The notes beneath the pieces were generated by a model that saw only the letters and a list, made by a program, of their open reading frames with translations, was not told the origin of the DNA and did no database searches. Below, one piece after another: positions 1 to 7,207 of a DNA stretch of 23,965 nucleotides. This DNA is from Acidimicrobiaceae bacterium (lineage in GTDB: Bacteria; Actinomycetota; Acidimicrobiia; Acidimicrobiales; Acidimicrobiaceae): contig JABEUP010000169.1 of the NCBI GenBank assembly GCA_013044365.1, positions 1 through 23,965 of the forward strand, in the 5' to 3' direction. The first letter of the stretch is position 1; each line of letters begins with the position of its first letter. Both the position numbers and the translations under genes were made by a program.

Positions 1-800
1 GCGGCTGATCGGGTTCTGCGCTGTTTTTTCAATGCCACACCCGTGGCTGTGGCCAAGCTTGCGACTGCAATTGCAGCCAATCCGGCTGCCAAAGTCTGGG
101 TTTTGGTTCCCTTGCGATTGGCATCCTTGACATGTACGGGCTTGGAAAAAGTGAGTATTTCCCAACCTTTTTCCTTGGCGCGTTTGGTTAGGACTCTGTC
201 GGGGTTGACAGCTATCGGGTGCCCAACCGCTTCAAGCATCGGAATATCGGTATAAGAGTCGGAGTAGGCGAAACTGTCCGCCAGTAATATGCCTTTGGAT
301 GCGGCGATTTCCGCCATTGCATCGACTTTGTATGGCCCGTATGAGTAAAACTCCATCTCGCCGGTATATTTGCCTTCCGGGTCGATTCGTGACTTGGAGC
401 CAATGACCCCGTCCACATTGAGAAAATCGCCAAGTGGAGTCAAGATCTCGATGGGTGAGGCTGAAACGAGATATATCAGCCTGCCCTGGCGGCGGTGAAA
501 CTCCATAAGGTCGAGCGCCTCTTTGTAAATGAGTGGCTCGACAATCTCGGAAAGGGTCCTGGTTACGATCTGTGTGACGCGATTTTGGTCCCAACCCTTG
601 GTCAGATCTAAAACAGTTTCCCTCAGCCTGGCAAGTTTTCGATCGTTGGCTCCCAGGTGGCGGTAGATCAGTTGGGCATAGGCGCTTCGTATAACCGTGC
701 GGCGGGAAATAAGCCCTTCTTTGTAGAACGGAGGCCCGAATGCCAGCATTGACGCTTTGGCAATTACGGTCTTGTCAAGATCAAAAAATGCGGCCTCCAT
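1..800 (-). CDS. HAD-IB family hydrolase (SerB-like phosphatase), 3' end cut by window edge
   Basis: The frame is open from the ATG at 800-798 to the window edge (266 codons, no stop seen). Haloacid dehalogenase signatures are in order: motif I DLDKT (D7, D9), motif II VSAS near residues 112-115, motif III lysine K158, and motif IV DSYTD (D181, D185). The family is Mg-dependent and hydrolyses phosphoesters through an aspartyl-phosphate; members include phosphoserine phosphatase and small-lipid or sugar phosphatases. The substrate cannot be told here. Residues about 237-256 are a continuous Ala/Leu/Val stretch followed by KKQRR, so the protein may be anchored in the membrane by its C-terminus. 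The start is supported by in-frame stops just upstream and by motif I at the usual distance. It lies 49 bp after the helicase gene on the same strand and may be co-transcribed with it. Confidence 0.85.
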   Translation of the reverse strand, partial: MEAAFFDLDKTVIAKASMLAFGPPFYKEGLISRRTVIRSAYAQLIYRHLGANDRKLARLRETVLDLTKGWDQNRVTQIVTRTLSEIVEPLIYKEALDLMEFHRRQGRLIYLVSASPIEILTPLGDFLNVDGVIGSKSRIDPEGKYTGEMEFYSYGPYKVDAMAEIAASKGILLADSFAYSDSYTDIPMLEAVGHPIAVNPDRVLTKRAKEKGWEILTFSKPVHVKDANRKGTKTQTLAAGLAAIAVASLATATGVALKKQRRTRSA

Positions 801-849
801 GATTTCATAATAAGCCGCATTTGTGAATTATCACTTAATACCCTCGTAA

Positions 850-3186
850 CTAATGTTTAGGACTTGCGTTATTCTTTGTGCCAAGACGTTCAAATGTCGA
901 CTCAAGCAGCGATAGTGCCCACTCTTTACTAAGCGGAGAATTCAGATTACCGCATTTTGGACTCTGGATGCATGAAGGGCAACCGTGGCCGCACTCGCAC
1001 GATTTGATAGAGGATATTGCCTGGAAGATCAATTCGGGGGCTATCTCATACGCTAACTCGGCAATCCCTATACCACCCGGGTAGCCGTCGTAAATTGTGA
1101 TCGTGGCAACTGTGCGGCTTACGTGATCGGCGAGTAATGGATTCGGGAATATCAGTCTCGAGACTCCGCCAATATCTGATCTGTCGCAAATGGCAAATAT
1201 GGGCATCATGGAGATCATGGCGTGCTCGGCAGCATGTAATGCCCCGGGAACATTGGGCAATGGTATTCCTTCGAGCGCTTCTGGCCGGTACTCTAACCAC
1301 CATGCGGTGGTATCTAGAATTGTCGGCGGCATTTCAAGCTTTGAAACGGAAAGCAGATCGCCTGAGTGCGATAGGACCTGGTATCCCGAGACGACCTGAG
1401 TGATCCTGGTAGGCCCGAGACAAAGGGACATTCCATCGAAAGACTCTGTTCTTTCCGGCTCAAAGTTTTCATAAGAGGTGTCGAATATGGTCCTGGTTTG
1501 CTCCCGCCCATAAAATGGCTCAACGATAGCAAAATTCTGTTCGAGGTCAAGGGTAAGTACTTTGAAACTTTGGCCGAGATGGAGATAGATCGCCCCCTCG
1601 TGCAGTGTTGATGGAGCTTTGGCGAACTCGTTGGTTCCCAACAACTCGCCGTTTTCTCCGTATATCAAGATCTGCCGGGTCCCGGTCGAGCGCATTGAAA
1701 TTTGGTGATGGGGAGGTTTTTGAGAGTTGCTGACGTATTTTCCGGCCCGAAAACTTACCGAAGACTCATCCTGCAGCTGCTGGATGACCTTGTCAATGAC
1801 TTGTTTATGTTCTGGGTTTCCGCCAGTGAACAGCGCGAGGTCCTGCTGGGTCAGCGGACTCTCAAAGCAGGCCGCTTTGAGGTGCTCTTTCAGGATATAA
1901 GGGTTGTCGGGATTTACAATTGCCTGCTCTGAGCTGCGATACAAAATCGAATTGGGGTTAGAACCGATCCATTGATCCATAGCGTCGGGACTGCAGACAA
2001 GAATTGCGATGCTGGGTATGCTAGTTCTTCCCGCCCGCCCGATTTGTTGGTGGAAAGACGAGAATGTTCCTGGAAACCCGGCGATTACTGCGGTATCGAG
2101 GTGGCTGATATCAACCCCCAGCTCCATGGCTGAGGTTGATACTACAAGCTTGGTTACACCCTCTGAAACCAGTTGTTCTATTTCTCTCCTCTGGACGGGA
2201 AGGTAACCTCCGCGATAGGAAAGCACCCCGAACTCCTCATTGCCGCCAATGATCTCCCGGGCTTGGTTTGCGACCACCTCGCTCAGTCTTCTTGACCTGA
2301 CAAATGTGATTACCCGGTGGTCGCTACCAACCAGGTAGGACGATATCGCTGCCGCAGCTCTAGTGTATGATGAGCGGGTTCCAGTGGTTTCATCTAAGAC
2401 CTTCGGCTTCCAAATGGCTATCAATTTTGCAGCCTGGGGTGAAAAATCCTCCTCAACCACTTTTACGTCCTGGTTGATTAGCCTGGCACAACTCTGAGCA
2501 GGATTTGAAATGGTTGCTGACGTAAAGATATACCGGGGATTTGATCCGTAAAGTCTGGCTATCCGGGTGAGTCTGCGGAGAAGATTCGCCACATGGGATC
2601 CGAATACTCCCCTGTAGACGTGCGCCTCATCCAACACGATGAAGTCCAGTCCGGAAAGCAGCGAGTGATATTGGCTGTGGTTAGCCAGAATGTTCGAATT
2701 TATCATTTCCGGATTTGTGAGCCAAACGTCGGCAAATCTTCTAGTATTCAGCCTGTGTTCTGCGCTGCTGTCCCCGTCGAATGCGCTTACCAACAAACCG
2801 GGCAGCCTCAGCTTGGACCAGCCTTTTACCTGGTCCTGGGCCAGTGCTTTGGTTGGGTGAATAACCAACGCTTTCGGCCGTTGGCTCCGCTTTTTTGATG
2901 AAAGGATTGCTTTGGCCAACGGCAACTGATAACAGAGCGATTTGCCTGACGATGTCGAGGTGGATATTACGACATTCTCACCACTGTCGATAAGTTCCAA
3001 GGCAATAATTTGATGTTTGTAAAGTCCGTTCGGGAAAATGCTCCTGGTGATTTCGCGATAGAAGGGGTCTGCTGGAGTCCCATAGACGCCAGGGCGCTCA
3101 GGCAGGGCGGTGATGAAAGTGAATTCTCCACTGTCTTTAATAGGGAGTGAAGTTTCGAGATGCCTGAGTTGCCGGGCCAAGTCCAC
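850..3186 (-). CDS. mrfA: DEAD/DEAH-box DNA repair helicase of the MrfA/YprA (Hrq1-like) family with C-terminal zinc-binding DUF1998 region
   Basis: 778 residues, a normal length for the family. Superfamily 2 helicase motifs are all present: Q59, Walker A STSTSSGKS (75-83), DEAH (186-189), TSAT (motif III), VVSTSAMELGVDI (motif V) and QQIGRAGR (motif VI). The C-terminal quarter contains GYPGGIGIAE and a five-cysteine cluster (C730, C732, C736, C739, C745) typical of DUF1998, which binds zinc. B. subtilis MrfA is a 3'-to-5' helicase acting in mitomycin C lesion repair; the yeast relative is Hrq1. The nuclease partner MrfB is not in this window. The gene starts 9 bp after the downstream RCK gene, so it is probably in the same transcript as the potassium regulators, with no obvious functional link. 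The family call is firm; the repair role is by homology. Confidence 0.9.
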   Translation of the reverse strand: MDLARQLRHLETSLPIKDSGEFTFITALPERPGVYGTPADPFYREITRSIFPNGLYKHQIIALELIDSGENVVISTSTSSGKSLCYQLPLAKAILSSKKRSQRPKALVIHPTKALAQDQVKGWSKLRLPGLLVSAFDGDSSAEHRLNTRRFADVWLTNPEMINSNILANHSQYHSLLSGLDFIVLDEAHVYRGVFGSHVANLLRRLTRIARLYGSNPRYIFTSATISNPAQSCARLINQDVKVVEEDFSPQAAKLIAIWKPKVLDETTGTRSSYTRAAAAISSYLVGSDHRVITFVRSRRLSEVVANQAREIIGGNEEFGVLSYRGGYLPVQRREIEQLVSEGVTKLVVSTSAMELGVDISHLDTAVIAGFPGTFSSFHQQIGRAGRTSIPSIAILVCSPDAMDQWIGSNPNSILYRSSEQAIVNPDNPYILKEHLKAACFESPLTQQDLALFTGGNPEHKQVIDKVIQQLQDESSVSFRAGKYVSNSQKPPHHQISMRSTGTRQILIYGENGELLGTNEFAKAPSTLHEGAIYLHLGQSFKVLTLDLEQNFAIVEPFYGREQTRTIFDTSYENFEPERTESFDGMSLCLGPTRITQVVSGYQVLSHSGDLLSVSKLEMPPTILDTTAWWLEYRPEALEGIPLPNVPGALHAAEHAMISMMPIFAICDRSDIGGVSRLIFPNPLLADHVSRTVATITIYDGYPGGIGIAELAYEIAPELIFQAISSIKSCECGHGCPSCIQSPKCGNLNSPLSKEWALSLLESTFERLGTKNNASPKH

Positions 3187-3195
3187 CAGGTAGTC

Positions 3196-3861
3196 CTAGC
3201 TCCCTCCTACCAGGAGGTGTTTCACCTGTTCCTCGGTGTCAGCGGACACCAGCGCCAGTACTTCATCTCCAATCCTCAGGATAGTGTCTCCGCGGGGAAC
3301 GACAATATTGTCGGTACGCACCACCGCAACTATCGTAGCTCCCTTCGGAATGCCGACCTGGGCTATATCCCGGTCTACCGCCGGTGAATCTTCCGCCAGG
3401 GTGACTTCAACCAGTCTGGCACCTGACTGTTCAAAGGAAAGCAAGCGGACCAATGTTCCAACGCTGACTGCCTCTTCTACCAGTGACGAGAGCAAATGTG
3501 GAGTGGAAACCGCCACATCGACGCCCCAACTTTTGTTGAAAAGCCAATGGTTCTTCGGATGGTTCACTCTAGCCACCACCCTTGGAACCATAAACTCCTG
3601 TTTTGCTAACAGCGAGACAACCAGGTTGTCCTCGTCGTCTCCTGTGGCGGCAACCATGACGTCGGCATCGGCAACCCCGGCCTTGTGGAGTGACGAAACC
3701 TCGCATGCGTCAGCCACGACCCATCTGCAGCTGATCTGTTTTGACAGCTTGGCAACAAGCTGGTCGTCCTGTTCCAGGACTAGAACTTCGTGACCGGCAT
3801 TGTGAAGGTCTTCTGCGATGAAAGAACCCACGTTTCCCGCTCCGGCGATTACGACTTTCAT
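3196..3861 (-). CDS. trkA: RCK-domain potassium uptake regulator (TrkA/KtrA-type), second of a pair; CeoC-like
   Basis: 221 residues. The N-terminus has a Rossmann NAD-binding motif (VIAGAGNVGSF, GxGxxG) and the first half is a TrkA-N domain with a conserved acidic residue ending beta-2 (LEQDD). The second half (about 135-221) resembles a TrkA-C regulatory domain, ending with GDEVLALVSADTEEQ. Such proteins are cytosolic gating subunits that bind nucleotides, and sometimes c-di-AMP through TrkA-C, and control potassium transporters. The ATG overlaps the stop of the upstream paralogue by four bases (ATGA), implying translational coupling and equimolar production. Position relative to the divergent permease matches mycobacterial ceoC. 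No TrkH/KtrB channel subunit is in the window. Confidence 0.9.
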   Translation of the reverse strand: MKVVIAGAGNVGSFIAEDLHNAGHEVLVLEQDDQLVAKLSKQISCRWVVADACEVSSLHKAGVADADVMVAATGDDEDNLVVSLLAKQEFMVPRVVARVNHPKNHWLFNKSWGVDVAVSTPHLLSSLVEEAVSVGTLVRLLSFEQSGARLVEVTLAEDSPAVDRDIAQVGIPKGATIVAVVRTDNIVVPRGDTILRIGDEVLALVSADTEEQVKHLLVGGS

Positions 3862-4514
3862 TCCGGCTCCTTGCTGGAGAGCTTGGCGTCAAACTCACTG
3901 ATTGCTTCGCGTTCGATCAATATGTGGAGGACGTCTCCCTCCTGCCCGATCAACTCGGGGTTCATCAATCGTGCAATGTTTGCCCTGGTCACCATTACAA
4001 CACGTGCATTCTTGCTATTTAGTGACGCTATCTTCATGCCGCAACGAGCATCTGGAAGGTTGCGCTCGACCAAAAATATCTTTCCCGCTGGATCTGACCA
4101 TTCAGGTGTGATTGAGTCAGGGATCAGCCGACGGATAGCCTGTTCGGTTGTCCAAGTGACGGTCGCAACAGTCTGAATGCCCAGCCGCTGGTAGATTACT
4201 GCACGACGCGGATCATAAATCCTGGCTACTACATTTTTGATTGCAAAAGTCTCCTTGGCGATACGGGCACTCAAAATATTCGAATTGTCTCCTGAGGTCA
4301 CCGCAGCCACGGCATCGGCGTGAAGGATCCCAGCCTGGAGCAGATGGTCCCTATCGAAGCCAAAACCCACTATGGTCTGACCGGTGAATTTGTCGGGAAG
4401 CCTCCGGAACGCTCTTTCCGCCTTGTCAATTACTGCGATGCTATGACCATCTTCGCTCAAGCGCGTGGCCAGCTCTGAACCAACTCTTCCACAACCAATA
4501 ACTATTATGTGCAC
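3858..4514 (-). CDS. trkA: RCK-domain potassium uptake regulator (TrkA/KtrA-type), first of a pair; CeoB-like
   Basis: 218 residues starting with GTG at 4514-4512. It opens directly with the NAD-binding motif VIGCGRVGSEL (GxGxxG), so no upstream extension is needed. TrkA-N spans about residues 1-135; the rest resembles TrkA-C and ends with a hydrophobic strand (GDVLHILIERE). It is a paralogue of the next gene and overlaps it by four bases. It is divergent from the KimA-like permease across a 119-bp gap, the same arrangement as mycobacterial ceoB next to Rv2690c. By family knowledge it senses nucleotide state and gates potassium uptake. Whether its partner is the neighbouring permease or a distant TrkH-type subunit is inference. 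The Shine-Dalgarno sequence is weak, so a short-leader message is possible. Confidence 0.9.
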   Translation of the reverse strand: MHIIVIGCGRVGSELATRLSEDGHSIAVIDKAERAFRRLPDKFTGQTIVGFGFDRDHLLQAGILHADAVAAVTSGDNSNILSARIAKETFAIKNVVARIYDPRRAVIYQRLGIQTVATVTWTTEQAIRRLIPDSITPEWSDPAGKIFLVERNLPDARCGMKIASLNSKNARVVMVTRANIARLMNPELIGQEGDVLHILIEREAISEFDAKLSSKEPE

Positions 4515-4568
4515 AGTTATCTATCTCACACGGTTTTGAGGCAAAGTACAACCAAAGTTGGGAAACAA

Positions 4569-4596
4569 TTACAAAGAATTTTTGATTTCCTATACT
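4569..4596 (+). promoter_or_regulatory. Putative sigma-A-type promoter for the permease gene
   Basis: TTACAA at 4569-4574 and TATACT at 4591-4596 are separated by 16 bp in the AT-rich divergent gap. A transcript would start near 4603, giving a leader of about 30 nt with GAGGTGG at 4614-4620 as a somewhat distant ribosome-binding site. The short leader leaves no room for a c-di-AMP (ydaO-type) riboswitch. Position and consensus fit only; not tested. Confidence 0.5.
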
Positions 4597-4633
4597 CTGT
4601 TGAAAGATCAAGTGAGGTGGCTTCCGAAAAGTT

Positions 4634-7066
4634 ATGAATGGTTACCCTGATAATGTCGGGTCGTCCGGGGCGGACGATACTCAAGATGGAGTGCCCAAAT
4701 CCTTCGGTGAGGAAACCCGGGAGATCCGAATTCCCGAGGTAAAAAGTCCTCAGGCATTTCCAATTACTGGTTCTATCTATCTCCCGGAAACACTTTCGTA
4801 TCGCCTGAAAAACAAATTGCTGGGTCAACCTCTGGTCACCGACAAACTGTCTGAGGAAAGGTTATCTAAGTCGATTGCGCTTGCGATCCTGTCATCGGAC
4901 GTGATGTCGTCCTCGGCATATGCGACTGAGCAGATCCTGACCATTCTTATTCCGGTCGTCGGAATAGCCGCCTTTTCGCTGGTTGTCCCGGTTTCAATCA
5001 TGGTACTAGTAGTACTAACTTTCGTCACCGCCTCGTATCTTGAAGTGATTAAGGCATATCCGCGCGCAGGCGGCGCCTACGTTGTGGCTAGGGATAACTT
5101 TGGATTGAAGGTGGCCCAGGTTGCGGGTGTTTCACTGCTGATCGACTACACCCTCACCGTTGCTGTATCTGTTTCGGCCGGTACCGATGCCCTTACCTCC
5201 GCAATTCCGGCACTGGATCACTACAACGTGGTTCTGTCGGTGATTTTTGTAATGGCAATTGCTTTCGGAAATTTAAGGGGGATCCGCGAGGCCGGGAAGA
5301 CCTTTGCGTTACCGACATTCCTCTTCATATTCAACATGGGTGTACTGATAATGGTTGGCCTGATTCGTGGCTTGCTGGGTCAACTGAGCCAAGCTCCGAT
5401 TCACGTGTCAGGCGGTGTTGCTGTGGGGCATGCTGGCAGCGGATTGTTATACGGGGCTTCACTTTTTATATTTCTGAAGGCATTTGCCAATGGCGGTACC
5501 GCCCTGACCGGAACTGAGGCGATTTCCAACGGGGTTAGCATCTTCAAAAATCCCCAGCCTCGTAATGCCCGTATCACCCTTGTCGCTATGAGTGTGATAC
5601 TTGGGATAATGTTTTTTGGAGTTTCGATACTGGCCCGGTTTGTTCACGCGGTGCCAAGGATTTCCGGATCTCCCACGGTGTTGAGTCTCATTGCAGCCCA
5701 AGTGTACGGACATTCGCCAATCGGACGGTTTGCCTTTTATTTTCTGCAGGTAAGCACCTATGCCATACTTGTTTTGGCTGCCAACACCTCATTTACGGGC
5801 TTTCCGTTTCTTGCGTCATTTGCCGCTGAAGATTCATTCCTGCCACGGCAGTTCTCCAGGCGCGGGCACAGACTGACTTTTTCAAATGGAATCATCGTCC
5901 TGACGATACTTGCGGAAGTGTTGATCATTGCCACCAGGGCTCGTGTTTCGGCGCTGATTTCCTTGTATGCGATTGGGGTATTCACCGGTTTCACCATGGC
6001 AGGTGCTGGAATGGTGAAACACCATCTGGTGAAAAAAGGCGACCATTGGAAGCGTCGCGCGGTCATCAATGGTGCCGCTGCGGTACTCTCCCTTTTGGTT
6101 GATCTGATTTTTGCGGTGACGAAGTTTACTTCCGGGGCCTGGGTGATTCTGGTCGTGGCACCAATACTTGTGTTTTCTTTCATCCGTCTTAATAAGCAGT
6201 ACAGGAATGAAGAGGAAGAGCTGGAATCAGGTGTTTCGCTGGCCTCGGAAGTGCCTGCAATGCGCCGCCATGTAGTCATCGTAATGGTCGATCGTCTAGA
6301 TCTGGCAACCGCCAGGGCGCTCGAATACGCGAAGGCGCTCGTGACAGATGAAATCAGAGCGGTCCATTTTGTTCTTGCTAACCGAAAGGCCCGCGAGCTT
6401 GAAAAGGAATGGTCCAGATTGGCGACTGTCAAAATTGACCTCGAGTTCATCGAAGTAGTGGACCGTCGACTCCGCAGGGCTGCGCTCGAACTTGTCGCCG
6501 AGGTGCTGGCTGACCGGGAAACAGAGGTTACCGTACTATTGCCTCGCAGGGCGTATCCGAGGATCTGGTCAAGAGTGTTGCATGATCAAACTGCTGATTC
6601 GATTGCAGACGTCATATCACAGCTACCTCACGTGAATGCGACCATTGTTCCGTTTCATGTGGCGGGTGTTTCATCAGGCAAATCCAAATTACGAGTTCAG
6701 TTCAAAAATGAAGTAAGAGAACAGAAGAAGGCTGAAGAGGCGGTAACTGAGGAAATCACACATGAACTGGTTCCTGGAAGCCATCCCATCGGCTCGCTTC
6801 CCTGGCGTACCACCTGTCGGATAGCAGGCCGGGTGAAATCAGTTAGAGTTCAGTCCCTGGACTCTGTCCCCAGCCTTGCGGCCCGCGTGGAAGATCCGAC
6901 TGGCGGCCTACTTTTAGTTTTTGCTGGCAGACGCAGTGTCCCGGGCATGGAACCCGGCCGCTTGATTACCGCCGTTGGCGTGGTGGGCGACGTGGGTGGC
7001 CACCTTGCAATGATGAATCCAGATTACGAATTTCTCGCTTCTCCGGATGGTTCTGAGGTTGGATAG
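4634..7066 (+). CDS. KimA-like APC-superfamily potassium transporter with fused C-terminal OB-fold-like domain
   Basis: 810 residues. After a hydrophilic N-terminus of about 75 residues come roughly twelve hydrophobic segments (about 78-510), with the APC/KUP-type first helix SSDVMSSSAYATEQ. D89 and Y96 have the spacing of the potassium-binding Asp36/Tyr43 reported for B. subtilis KimA, and D171 lies where KimA has a further acidic residue. Residues about 535-675 form a cytosolic, USP-like alpha/beta region. Residues about 716-805 resemble an OB-fold: RIAGRVKSV, a beta-rich core with VEDPTGGLLLVFAGRR, then VVGDVGGHLAMMNPDYEF. In mycobacteria a similar OB-fold protein (Rv2694c) is a separate gene near ceoB/ceoC; here it is joined to the permease. 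Expected role: proton-coupled potassium import at the plasma membrane. Amino-acid transport remains possible. The function of the OB domain is unknown. Confidence 0.85.
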   Translation: MNGYPDNVGSSGADDTQDGVPKSFGEETREIRIPEVKSPQAFPITGSIYLPETLSYRLKNKLLGQPLVTDKLSEERLSKSIALAILSSDVMSSSAYATEQILTILIPVVGIAAFSLVVPVSIMVLVVLTFVTASYLEVIKAYPRAGGAYVVARDNFGLKVAQVAGVSLLIDYTLTVAVSVSAGTDALTSAIPALDHYNVVLSVIFVMAIAFGNLRGIREAGKTFALPTFLFIFNMGVLIMVGLIRGLLGQLSQAPIHVSGGVAVGHAGSGLLYGASLFIFLKAFANGGTALTGTEAISNGVSIFKNPQPRNARITLVAMSVILGIMFFGVSILARFVHAVPRISGSPTVLSLIAAQVYGHSPIGRFAFYFLQVSTYAILVLAANTSFTGFPFLASFAAEDSFLPRQFSRRGHRLTFSNGIIVLTILAEVLIIATRARVSALISLYAIGVFTGFTMAGAGMVKHHLVKKGDHWKRRAVINGAAAVLSLLVDLIFAVTKFTSGAWVILVVAPILVFSFIRLNKQYRNEEEELESGVSLASEVPAMRRHVVIVMVDRLDLATARALEYAKALVTDEIRAVHFVLANRKARELEKEWSRLATVKIDLEFIEVVDRRLRRAALELVAEVLADRETEVTVLLPRRAYPRIWSRVLHDQTADSIADVISQLPHVNATIVPFHVAGVSSGKSKLRVQFKNEVREQKKAEEAVTEEITHELVPGSHPIGSLPWRTTCRIAGRVKSVRVQSLDSVPSLAARVEDPTGGLLLVFAGRRSVPGMEPGRLITAVGVVGDVGGHLAMMNPDYEFLASPDGSEVG

Positions 7067-7077
7067 TTTTATCTGAG

Positions 7078-7101
7078 CAATACTGAAATCAATACTGAAA
7101 T
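7078..7101 (+). repeat. Perfect 12-bp tandem duplication
   Basis: CAATACTGAAAT occurs twice with no gap in the 141-bp spacer between the permease stop and topA. It may be a recent slippage duplication or a paired binding site. No hairpin terminator is evident in this spacer. Confidence 0.8.
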
Positions 7102-7207
7102 TTTCTTATTTATCGTTTGTTTGCGTCATATGCTGCGAATTGCCCTAACTGATGGATATAGTTTGCCCGTATTATTTGATAGAACTCGCTCACGTCTGTA
7201 GGTGTTG

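Noticed and set aside
3236..3793. 185-codon plus-strand open frame opposite the second RCK gene
   Set aside because: Low-complexity Ser/Thr/Ala composition and complete overlap with a conserved Rossmann protein mark it as a shadow.
4515..4633. c-di-AMP riboswitch upstream of the potassium transporter
   Set aside because: The predicted leader is only about 30 nt and the whole gap 119 bp; no ydaO-type conserved segments are visible.
5758..6450. 230-codon minus-strand open frame opposite the permease gene
   Set aside because: It lies antisense to a clearly coding, conserved transporter, is Ser/Thr/Arg-rich with no recognisable motif, and is a mirror of the codon bias of the real gene.
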